A stretch of 64,000 bases of DNA, from assembly GCF_015390235.1 (NCBI RefSeq), contig NZ_VUOH01000002.1, forward strand, positions 1-64,000. The letters are read 5' to 3'. This DNA is from Quadrisphaera sp. INWT6 (GTDB lineage: Bacteria > Actinomycetota > Actinomycetes > Actinomycetales > Quadrisphaeraceae). Positions 19,548 to 27,013 of this stretch are shown here, piece by piece. How positions within the stretch are numbered: the first letter of the stretch is position 1; each line of letters opens with the position of its first letter. The translations under genes were made by a program, and so were the position numbers. The notes beneath the pieces were generated by a model. The model saw only the letters and a list, made by a program, of their open reading frames with translations. It did not search any database and was not told the origin of the DNA.

Positions 19548-20428
19548 GCGAGGTGGTCACCGACGGGCGGAGCGCGCAGGCCCAGGGCCTGGGTGGCTCC
19601 GGCGACCCGTCGTCCCCTCGCGGTGTGCGCGCAGGCTTCAGTCCCCGCCGCCCCGCGCAGGCGGGCGCCACGGGCTCGCGCCGGCGGCTCTCCCCCTGGT
19701 GGGGCGCGCTGCTGCCGCTGGCGCTCCTCGGCGTGTGGCAGCTGATCACCAGCACCGGCGCCTACCCGGCATCGCAGCTGCCCTCCCCCGCCGCCGTCGT
19801 GCGCGCCGCCGGCGACCTGTGGGAGCGGGGCCTGCTGCAGCAGCACATCGCCATCTCCGCGCAGCGGGTCTTCGTCGGCTTCGGCCTGGGCGCCGCGGCC
19901 GGCCTGGTGGTCGGGTCGCTGGTCGGCCTCTCGCGCTGGGCCGACGCGCTGCTCGGCCCCACGATCGGGGCGCTGCGCGCCGTCCCGTCGCTGGCGTGGG
20001 TGCCGCTGCTGCTCCTGTGGATCGGCCTGGGCGAGCCCCCGAAGCTCACCCTCGTCGCCATCGGGGCGTTCTTCCCCGTCTTCACGACGACGGCGTCGGC
20101 GCTGCGCCACGTCGACGCGAACCTCGTGGAGGCGGGCCGGGCGTTCGGGCTGCGCGGCGTCTCGCTGCTCACCCAGGTGCAGCTGCCGGCCGCCGTCCCG
20201 GCGGTCATCGCCGGGCTGCGGCTCGCGCTGGCGCAGGCGTGGCTGTTCCTGGTCGCGGCCGAGCTGCTGGCCTCGTCCATCGGGCTCGGCTACCTGCTGA
20301 CCGAGAGCGTCAACAACGGTCGGACCGACCGGATCTTCCTGGCGATCATCACGCTCGCCGTCCTCGGCAAGCTCAGCGACGCGGTCGTGGGCCTGTTCGA
20401 GCGGTGGGCCCTGAAGAGGTGGGCATGA
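19544..20428 (+). CDS. ssuC: Sulfonate-type ABC transporter permease
   Basis: 294 residues starting at GTG 19544, overlapping the ssuA stop (GTGA). A ~45-residue polar N-terminus precedes six predicted membrane segments. The EAA loop is visible as EAGRAFGLRGVSLLTQVQLPAAVPAVIAGL, with G at the conserved position, typical of the SsuC/TauC class. It forms the membrane channel with SsuB. Its stop overlaps the acs start by 4 bp (ATGA), so the acetyl-CoA synthetase is translationally coupled to the transporter. Confidence 0.88.
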   Translation: MSEVVTDGRSAQAQGLGGSGDPSSPRGVRAGFSPRRPAQAGATGSRRRLSPWWGALLPLALLGVWQLITSTGAYPASQLPSPAAVVRAAGDLWERGLLQQHIAISAQRVFVGFGLGAAAGLVVGSLVGLSRWADALLGPTIGALRAVPSLAWVPLLLLWIGLGEPPKLTLVAIGAFFPVFTTTASALRHVDANLVEAGRAFGLRGVSLLTQVQLPAAVPAVIAGLRLALAQAWLFLVAAELLASSIGLGYLLTESVNNGRTDRIFLAIITLAVLGKLSDAVVGLFERWALKRWA

Positions 20429-22497
20429 CCGACACGAGCACATCGACGACCCTCACCACGCTGCTGGCCGAGGAGCGCACCTTCGCCGCGCCCGACGCCG
20501 TCGCGCGCACGGCCAACCTCGACGCCGCCACCGCCGAGGCGTGGCGGCTGCGCGGCGAGGCCGACCCGGAGGGGTTCTGGGCCGAGCAAGCCGGGCACCT
20601 GCAGTGGGAGACCCCCTGGCACACCGTGCTCCAGTGGGAGCCGGCGCAGCTCGGTGAGGGGGCGGACCCGACCGACCCGCTGGCCGAGCTGTCCGTGCCG
20701 TCGGTGCGCTGGTTCGACGGCGGCACCCTCAACGCAGCCGTGAACTGCCTGGACCGGCACGTGGCCGCCGGCCACGGCGACCGCGTGGCCACGCACTTCG
20801 AAGGCGAGCGCGGCGACACCCGCACGATCACCTACGCCGACCTGCTCGCCGAGGTCAGCCGGGCCGCCAACGCGCTGACGGCGCTCGGCGTGGAGCCGGG
20901 CGACCGCGTGGTGCTCTACCTGCCGGTCATCCCGGAGACGCTCGTCACGGTGCTGGCGTGCGCGCGCATCGGCGCGGTCCACTCGCTGGTGTTCGGCGGC
21001 TTCTCCGCGGAGGCGCTGCGCTTCCGGGTGGCGGACACGACGGCGAAGGTGGTCATCGCCACCGACGGGCAGTTCCGCCGCGGCAAGGCGGTGCCGGTGA
21101 AGGCCGCCGTCGACGAGGCCGTCGCCGGGCTCGACCACGTCGAGCACGTCCTCGTGGTCCGCCGCACGGGCGAGGAGGCCTACGCCGGGGAGCCGATCCC
21201 GTGGACCGAGGGGCGCGACGTGTGGTGGCACGACGTCGTCGACCCGGCCGACCCCGTCCACGAGGCGCGCGCCTTCGACGCCGAGCACCCGCTCTTCATC
21301 ATCTACACGTCCGGCTCGACCGGTAAGCCCAAGGGCCTGCTGCACACCACGGGCGGGTACCTCACGCACGCGCGGTACGCGCACTGGGCGCACTTCGACG
21401 CCCACCCCGAGACCGACGTCCACTGGTGCACCGCCGACCTCGCCTGGGTGACGGCGCACTCCTTCGCCATCTACGGGCCTCTGCTCAACGGCGTCACGCA
21501 GGTCATGTACGAGGGCGTGCCCGACTTCCCGGCCCCGGGGCGGCACTTCGAGATCATCGAGAGGTACCGCGCCACCACGTACTACACCGCGCCGACCCTC
21601 ATCAGGGCGTGCATGACCTGGGGCGACGACGTGCCGGCCCGGTACGACCTGTCGAGCCTCACGCTGCTCGGCAGCGTCGGGGAGCCCATCAACCCCGAGG
21701 TGTGGATGTGGTTCCGCGAGAACGTGGGCGGGGGCACCGCGCCCGTCGTCGACACGTGGTGGCAGTCCGAGACCGGCGCCACCGTGGTGGCGCCGCTGCC
21801 CGGTGCGACCACCCTCAAGCCGGGGTCGGCCACCCGCCCGCTGCCGGGCCTGGACGCCGCCGTCGTCGACGACACCGGCGCCGAGGTTGAGCCCGGGCAG
21901 GGCGGCTGGCTCGTGGTGAGGAAGCCGTGGCCGGGCATGGCCCGCACGGTGTGGGGGAACCCCGAGCGCTACCGCGACGCGTACTGGCGGCAGTTCGCCG
22001 TGCAGGGCTACTACGCGGCCGGTGACGGCGCCCGCTACGACGCCGACCGCTACCTGTGGCTGCTGGGCCGCCTCGACGACGTGGTCAACGTCTCGGGGCA
22101 CCGCCTGTCGACCACGGAGGTGGAGTCGGCCCTGGTGGCGCACCCCGACGTCGCCGAGGCGGGCGTCGTGGGCGTCGGCGACGAGCTGACCGGCCAGGCG
22201 GTGGCGGCCTTCGTCATCCCGTCGCGCCGGTCGGTGCTCGACGACGCCGACGGGCACGCCGGACTCGAGGCGGCGCTACGCGCCCAGGTCGCGACCGTCA
22301 TCGGGCCGGTGGCCAAGCCCAAGCACGTCGTGGTGGTCCGCGACCTGCCCAAGACCCGCAGCGGCAAGATCATGCGGCGCATCCTCGGCGACCTGCTCGA
22401 GGGCAGGCCGCCGGGCGACACGACGTCGCTGTCCGACGAGCGCGCCGTCGACGCCGTCCGTGACGGCATCGCGCTGCGCCGCGACCGCACGAGCTGA
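20425..22497 (+). CDS. acsA: Acetyl-CoA synthetase (AMP-forming)
   Basis: 690 residues of the ANL superfamily: N-terminal Acs domain, the AMP-binding P-loop YTSGSTGKPKG, the WWQSETG adenylate motif, the hinge GRLDDVVNVSGHR, and KTRSGKIMRR whose lysine is the usual site of acetylation control. It activates acetate (possibly propionate) to the acyl-CoA. Being the last cistron of a SAM-regulated sulfur operon is unusual. O-acetylhomoserine sulfhydrylase, encoded next, releases acetate, so Acs could recycle that acetate; this is inference. Confidence 0.9.
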   Translation: MTDTSTSTTLTTLLAEERTFAAPDAVARTANLDAATAEAWRLRGEADPEGFWAEQAGHLQWETPWHTVLQWEPAQLGEGADPTDPLAELSVPSVRWFDGGTLNAAVNCLDRHVAAGHGDRVATHFEGERGDTRTITYADLLAEVSRAANALTALGVEPGDRVVLYLPVIPETLVTVLACARIGAVHSLVFGGFSAEALRFRVADTTAKVVIATDGQFRRGKAVPVKAAVDEAVAGLDHVEHVLVVRRTGEEAYAGEPIPWTEGRDVWWHDVVDPADPVHEARAFDAEHPLFIIYTSGSTGKPKGLLHTTGGYLTHARYAHWAHFDAHPETDVHWCTADLAWVTAHSFAIYGPLLNGVTQVMYEGVPDFPAPGRHFEIIERYRATTYYTAPTLIRACMTWGDDVPARYDLSSLTLLGSVGEPINPEVWMWFRENVGGGTAPVVDTWWQSETGATVVAPLPGATTLKPGSATRPLPGLDAAVVDDTGAEVEPGQGGWLVVRKPWPGMARTVWGNPERYRDAYWRQFAVQGYYAAGDGARYDADRYLWLLGRLDDVVNVSGHRLSTTEVESALVAHPDVAEAGVVGVGDELTGQAVAAFVIPSRRSVLDDADGHAGLEAALRAQVATVIGPVAKPKHVVVVRDLPKTRSGKIMRRILGDLLEGRPPGDTTSLSDERAVDAVRDGIALRRDRTS

Positions 22498-22592
22498 CCC
22501 CTCCCCGCGACGATCACGCACATGAGCGCCACCTCCCGGGCTGCAGGCCCGCCGAGGCGGCGATGACGTGAGCGGTCGTCGCGGAGGGGGAG
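22498..22592. repeat. Family A inverted-repeat element, copy 1
   Basis: Imperfect ~95-bp palindrome between acs and metY. The left arm contains CGCGACGATCACGCAC followed by GAGCGCCACCTC; the right arm (22554-22592) is its imperfect complement. Related arms recur at 33964-34058 and 51801-51898. It may act as a terminator for acs and separate metY from the riboswitch operon. Confidence 0.65.
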
Positions 22593-22623
22593 GACTGACA
22601 GGACCGAGAGAGAGGATGGACGC

Positions 22624-24030
22624 ATGAGCCAGGACACCCCCGGCGGCGCCGCCGTGGACCCCCAGGCGGCCGAGCAGGACGCCACCCCCCAGGTCGTGCC
22701 TGACGCGGTCTCCCCCGACCCGCTGGCCGACCGCCCCAGCGGCGAGCGCACCTGGGGCTTCCGCACCCGGTCGCTGCACGCCGGCGGCACCCCCGACTCG
22801 GCGACCGGCGCCCGCGCCGTCCCGATCTACCAGTCGACGTCGTTCGTGTTCGAGGACACCGCCGACGCCGCCAACCTCTTCAGCCTGCAGAAGTACGGCA
22901 ACATCTACTCCCGCCTGGCCAACCCCACGGTCGCGGCGTTCGAGGAGCGCATCGCCTCCCTCGAGGGCGGCATCGGCGCGGTGGCCACCGCCTCGGGCAT
23001 GAGCGCGGAGTTCATCACCCTGGCCGCGCTCGCCGGGGCCGGCGACCACGTCGTCGCCAGCTCGCAGCTGTACGGCGGCACGGTCACCCTGCTCGACGTC
23101 ACGCTGCGCCGCTTCGGCGTCGACACGACGTTCGTGGCCGGCACCGACCCGGCCGACTACGCCGCCGCCATCCGCCCGAACACCAAGGCCGTCTACACCG
23201 AGGTGGTCGCCAACCCGTCGGGCCAGGTGGCCGACCTGGAGGGCCTGGCCGCCGTCGCGCACGCCGAGGGCGTGCCGCTGGTGGTCGACGCGACGCTCAC
23301 CCCGCCGTACCTCGTCCGTCCGATCGAGCACGGCGCCGACATCGTCATCCACTCCGCCACCAAGTTCCTGGGCGGCCACGGGACGACGCTGGGCGGCGTG
23401 GTCGTCGAGTCCGGACGGTTCGACTGGGGCAGCGGCCGCTTCCCGCAGATGACCGAGCCGGTGCCCAGCTACAACGGCATCCGCTGGTGGCAGAACTTCG
23501 GCGAGTACGGCTTCCTCACCAAGCTGCGCTCCGAGCAGCTGCGCGACACCGGCCCGTCGCTGTCCGCGCAGTCGGCGTTCCAGCTGCTGCAGGGCGTCGA
23601 GACCCTCGCCCCGCGCATGGAGGAGCACCTGCGCAACGCCCGCGGCGTGGCCGAGTGGCTCGACCGCGACCCCCGCGTGGCCTGGGTCAACTGGGCCGGG
23701 CTCCCCTCGCACGTGCACTTCGAGCGGGCGAAGAAGTACCTGCCGCTGGGCCCGTCGTCGGTGTTCTCCTTCGGCGTCGCCGGTGACCGCGAGGCCGGGC
23801 GCCGCTTCATCGAGGCGGTGCAGCTCGCGAGCCACCTGGCCAACGTGGGCGACACGCGCACCCTCGTCATCCACCCGGCGTCGACCACGCACCAGCAGCT
23901 GAGCGCCGAGCAGCTCGAGGCCGGTGGCGTGAAGCCGGAGCTGGTGCGCATCTCCGTCGGGCTGGAAGACCTCGACGACATCCTCTGGGACCTCGACCAG
24001 GCCCTGACCGCCGCCGTCAAGGAGGGCTGA
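22624..24030 (+). CDS. metY: O-acetylhomoserine sulfhydrylase (homocysteine synthase)
   Basis: PLP enzyme of the Cys/Met-metabolism family. It makes homocysteine from O-acetylhomoserine and sulfide, releasing acetate. 468 residues; start ATG 22624 follows GAGAGAGGA. Motifs: YSRLANPTV (active-site YxRxxNPT), SGMSAE, VVDATLTPPYL, and HSATKFLGGHG with the PLP lysine, then WWQNFGEYGF. The first ~40 residues are an unconserved acidic extension. The family's longer ~430-residue core fits MetY rather than MetB. It lies 3 bp before the CoA-binding-domain gene. Context is sulfur assimilation. Confidence 0.9.
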   Translation: MSQDTPGGAAVDPQAAEQDATPQVVPDAVSPDPLADRPSGERTWGFRTRSLHAGGTPDSATGARAVPIYQSTSFVFEDTADAANLFSLQKYGNIYSRLANPTVAAFEERIASLEGGIGAVATASGMSAEFITLAALAGAGDHVVASSQLYGGTVTLLDVTLRRFGVDTTFVAGTDPADYAAAIRPNTKAVYTEVVANPSGQVADLEGLAAVAHAEGVPLVVDATLTPPYLVRPIEHGADIVIHSATKFLGGHGTTLGGVVVESGRFDWGSGRFPQMTEPVPSYNGIRWWQNFGEYGFLTKLRSEQLRDTGPSLSAQSAFQLLQGVETLAPRMEEHLRNARGVAEWLDRDPRVAWVNWAGLPSHVHFERAKKYLPLGPSSVFSFGVAGDREAGRRFIEAVQLASHLANVGDTRTLVIHPASTTHQQLSAEQLEAGGVKPELVRISVGLEDLDDILWDLDQALTAAVKEG

Positions 24031-24033
24031 CGC

Positions 24034-24561
24034 ATGACGCTCACCGTGGACAACACCCGCACCTGGGTGGGACCGACCGCCCCGGAGCGCCTCGCGCTGC
24101 TGCGCGAGGCCAAGAGCATCGCCATCGTCGGAGCCTCGGAGAACCAGGCGCGGGCGAGCTTCTTCGTGTCGACGTACCTGCTGTCGAGCTCCCCGTACGA
24201 CGTGTACTTCATCAACCCGCGCGCCAAGGAGATCCTCGGCCACCCGGTCTACCCGACCCTGGCCGACCTCCCGGTGGTGCCCGACGTGGTCGACGTGTTC
24301 CGCCGCCACGACGACCTGCCGAGCGTCCTCGACGAGGTCATCGCCCTGCGCGAGGGCGCCGGCGGGGGGAGGGCGCCCAGCGTGCTGTGGCTGCAGCTGG
24401 GCTCGTGGCACGAGGAGGTCGCCCGCCGCGCCGAGGAGGCCGGCATCTCGGTGGTCATGGACCGCTGCGTGAAGATCGAGCACGCGCGCTTCCACGGCGG
24501 CCTGCACCTCGCGGGCTTCGACACCGGCGTCATCTCCAGCCGGCGGCAGATCCGCGCCTGA
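24034..24561 (+). CDS. CoA-binding domain protein (YccU-like)
   Basis: 175 residues of the CoA_binding_2 Rossmann family: AIVGASENQARASFFVSTYLL (glycine-rich loop) near residue 30, YDVYFINPRAKEILG, and WLQLGSWHEEVARRAEEAGISVVMDRCVKIEH with the conserved Cys. It starts 3 bp after metY, so the two form one transcription unit. Homologues often sit beside O-acetylhomoserine sulfhydrylase genes; the biochemical role is not known. A stable hairpin follows. Confidence 0.85.
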   Translation: MTLTVDNTRTWVGPTAPERLALLREAKSIAIVGASENQARASFFVSTYLLSSSPYDVYFINPRAKEILGHPVYPTLADLPVVPDVVDVFRRHDDLPSVLDEVIALREGAGGGRAPSVLWLQLGSWHEEVARRAEEAGISVVMDRCVKIEHARFHGGLHLAGFDTGVISSRRQIRA

Positions 24562-24576
24562 TCCGGCGTTGCAGCA

Positions 24577-24609
24577 GGGGGCGGCGCTCAGCAGCGCAGC
24601 GCCGCCCCC
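24577..24609 (+). terminator. Terminator hairpin after metY operon
   Basis: Perfect 12-bp stem GGGGGCGGCGCT (24577-24588) with 24598-24609, 9-nt loop, 15 bp after the CoA-binding gene stop. It separates the metY unit from the amino-acid ABC operon. Confidence 0.65.
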
Positions 24610-24659
24610 GCCCCGGAGACCCCGGGCCCCCGCTCCACCACCGACCCCGGAGGTCACCC

Positions 24660-25478
24660 GTGCTCCGCCGCTCCCCCCTCGTCCTGCTCGCCGCCGCGGC
24701 CGCCCTGGCGCTGTCCGCCTGCAGCGGCGGCTCCCCCGCCGACGGTGTCGTCGGCGGCAGCTCCAGCGCTGAGCCGTCGGGCTCCGCCTCCGGCACCGGC
24801 GGCGTGCTGCGCGTCGCCTCCGAGGGCACCTACGCCCCGTTCACCTTCCACGACCAGGCCGACGGCGGGAAGCTCACCGGCTACGACGTCGACGTCATCA
24901 CCGCCGTCGCCCAGGAGATGGGCATGCAGGTGGAGTTCACCGACGTCACGTGGGACGCGATCTTCGCCGGGCTGCAGGCGGGCCGCTACGACGTCGTGGC
25001 CAACCAGGTCACGGTGAACCCCGAGCGCCAGGCCCTCTACGACTTCTCCACCCCGTACACGACCTCCACGGGCGCGATCATCACCCGCGCCGACGACACC
25101 GCGATCACCTCCGTGGCCGACCTGGCCGGGAAGACGACGGCCCAGTCGCTGACCAGCAACTGGGCCCAGGTCGCGACCGACGCCGGCGCGCAGGTGGAGG
25201 GCGTGGAGGGCTTCACCCAGGCCGTGACGCTGCTCAAGCAGGGCCGCGTGGACGCCACCGTGAACGACGACCTCGCCGCCCTCGACTACCTCAAGACCAC
25301 CGGTGACACCTCGGTGAAGATCGCCGGCAGCACCCCGGACACCAGCCAGCAGGCGTTCGCCCTGGCCAAGGGCTCGGACCTGACGCCGAAGATCGACGAG
25401 GCGCTGGCGCAGCTGCAGGCCGACGGCACGCTCGCGGAGATCTCGACGAAGTACTTCGGCGAGGACGTCTCGCAGTGA
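24660..25478 (+). CDS. Amino-acid (cystine-like) ABC transporter substrate-binding lipoprotein
   Basis: 272 residues. GTG 24660 has GGAGG 6 nt upstream; the longer open frame upstream is noncoding. Signal peptide with lipobox LSAC (Cys ~21). The SBP_bac_3 fold is clear: LRVASEGTYAPFTFHD, GKLTGYDVDVITAVAQEMG, WDAIFAGLQAGRYDVVANQVTVNPERQ (split here by eye), and the C-terminal lobe. The closest pattern is FliY/TcyJ cystine-binding proteins, and the sulfur-gene neighbourhood supports cystine or another sulfur amino acid as ligand. That assignment is inferred. Confidence 0.83.
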   Translation: MLRRSPLVLLAAAAALALSACSGGSPADGVVGGSSSAEPSGSASGTGGVLRVASEGTYAPFTFHDQADGGKLTGYDVDVITAVAQEMGMQVEFTDVTWDAIFAGLQAGRYDVVANQVTVNPERQALYDFSTPYTTSTGAIITRADDTAITSVADLAGKTTAQSLTSNWAQVATDAGAQVEGVEGFTQAVTLLKQGRVDATVNDDLAALDYLKTTGDTSVKIAGSTPDTSQQAFALAKGSDLTPKIDEALAQLQADGTLAEISTKYFGEDVSQ

Positions 25479-25520
25479 CGGTCGCCCCGGGGGTCGCGCC
25501 CCCCGGCAGGGGGTGAGCCG

Positions 25521-26183
25521 GTGGTCGACTGGGAGCTCGTGCGCTCCTCGGCCTGGCCCCTGCTGCAGGGGCTGGTGCTGGGGACCGTCCCGCTGACGGC
25601 GGCGTCGTTCGCCTTCGGGCTCGCGATCGCCGTCGTCGTCGCCCTGATGCGGCTGTCGCCGGTGCGGCTCGTCTCCGGCGTCGCGCGCGTCTACGTCTCC
25701 GCGATCCGCGGCACCCCGCTGCTGGTGCAGCTGTTCATCGTCTTCTACGCCCTGCCCTCGCTCGGGGTGACGATCGACCCGTGGCCGAGCGCGATCCTGG
25801 CGCTCAGCCTCAACGTCGGCGGGTACGCCTCCGAGGTGGTGCGCAGCGCGATCCTGTCGGTGCCGCGGGGCCAGTGGGAGGCCGCTGCGACCGTCGGCAT
25901 GGGCTACGGGACGACGCTGCGCCGCGTGGTGCTCCCCCAGGCCTCGCGCCTGGCGGTGCCACCGCTCAGCAACACCCTGATCTCCCTGGTGAAGGACACG
26001 TCGCTGGTGTCGGTGGTGACGGTGACGGAGCTGTTCCGGGTGGCGCAGCAGATCGCGGCGCCCACGTACGAGTTCCTCGCGCTGTACTCCATGGCGGCCG
26101 TCTACTACTGGGTGGTGTGCGCGCTGCTCGCCGCGGTGCAGGACCGGCTCGAGGTGCGCCTGAACAGGTACGTGACGGCATGA
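25521..26183 (+). CDS. Polar amino-acid ABC transporter permease (cystine-like)
   Basis: 220 residues, GTG 25521 with AGGGGG about 8 nt upstream. His/Glu/Gln/Arg/Opine-type permease: N-terminal membrane segment, AIRGTPLLVQLFIVFY (family signature), the EAA loop in GQWEAAATVGMGYGTTLRRVVLPQA, and SLVKDTSLVSVVTVTELFR. About five membrane spans. Its stop overlaps the ATPase start by 4 bp. Partner of the neighbouring binding protein and ATPase. Confidence 0.87.
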   Translation: MVDWELVRSSAWPLLQGLVLGTVPLTAASFAFGLAIAVVVALMRLSPVRLVSGVARVYVSAIRGTPLLVQLFIVFYALPSLGVTIDPWPSAILALSLNVGGYASEVVRSAILSVPRGQWEAAATVGMGYGTTLRRVVLPQASRLAVPPLSNTLISLVKDTSLVSVVTVTELFRVAQQIAAPTYEFLALYSMAAVYYWVVCALLAAVQDRLEVRLNRYVTA

Positions 26184-26947
26184 GCGCGCTGCTCGAGGCC
26201 ACCGGCCTGCAGAAGTCCTTCGGCGAGAACCACGTGCTGCGCGGCGTCGACGTCGCCGTGCCCACCGGCGGGGTGAGCGTGCTCATCGGCCCCTCGGGCT
26301 CGGGCAAGACCACAGTCCTGCGCTGCCTCAACGCGCTGGAGCGCCCCGAGGCGGGCACCGTCCGCATCGGCGGCGTGGCGGTCGACTTCGGCGCGCTGCC
26401 CGCGCGTCGTCGCGCCGCCCAGCGCGCCGAGGCCGCCCTGCGGGCGCAGAGCGGCATGGTCTTCCAGAGCCACCACCTCTTCCCGCACCGCACGGTGCTG
26501 GAGAACCTGCTCGAGGGGCCCGTCGTGGTCCAGGGGCGGCCGCGCGAGGAGGTCCGCGCCGAGGCGCTGGCCCTGCTGGAGCGGGTGGGTCTCGCCGGCC
26601 GGGAGGACTCACTGCCCTCGCAGCTGTCCGGCGGCCAGCAGCAGCGGGTCGGCATCGCCCGGGCCCTCGCCATCCGGCCGCAGGTGGTGCTCTTCGACGA
26701 GCCGACGTCGTCGCTCGACCCCGAGCTGGTGGGCGAGGTGCTCGCGGTCATGCGCGACCTCGCCGACGGCGGGACGACGATGGTCGTGGTGACGCACGAG
26801 ATCCGGTTCGCCCAGCAGGTCGCCGACGAGGTGCTCTTCCTCGACGGGGGCGTGGTGGTCGAGCGGGGCCCGGCGGCGCAGGTCATCGCCGACCCGCGCG
26901 AGGAGCGCACCCGGCGCTTCCTGCGCCGCCTGCTCGAGCCGCTCTGA
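26180..26947 (+). CDS. Polar amino-acid ABC transporter ATP-binding protein
   Basis: 255 residues from ATG 26180 (ATGA overlap with the permease). Walker A GPSGSGKTT, Q-loop MVFQSHHLFPH, signature LSGGQQQRVGIARAL, Walker B VVLFDEPTSSLDPE, and switch His in VVVTHEIRFA. GlnQ/TcyN-type. Last gene of the three-gene importer; a hairpin follows at 26960-26998. Confidence 0.9.
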   Translation: MSALLEATGLQKSFGENHVLRGVDVAVPTGGVSVLIGPSGSGKTTVLRCLNALERPEAGTVRIGGVAVDFGALPARRRAAQRAEAALRAQSGMVFQSHHLFPHRTVLENLLEGPVVVQGRPREEVRAEALALLERVGLAGREDSLPSQLSGGQQQRVGIARALAIRPQVVLFDEPTSSLDPELVGEVLAVMRDLADGGTTMVVVTHEIRFAQQVADEVLFLDGGVVVERGPAAQVIADPREERTRRFLRRLLEPL

Positions 26948-26959
26948 GGCGCCCGGAGG

Positions 26960-26998
26960 CGCTCGGAGCCGCTCGACGGGCGGTGCCCGCTCCGAGCG
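26960..26998 (+). terminator. Bipartite hairpin after the amino-acid ABC operon
   Basis: Outer 9-bp stem CGCTCGGAG/CTCCGAGCG (26960-26968/26990-26998) and inner 5-bp stem CGGGC/GCCCG with loop GGT, 12 bp after the ATPase stop. The hairpin abuts the next gene's presumed promoter. Confidence 0.55.
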
Positions 26999-27013
26999 GG
27001 TAGATCTTCGAGG

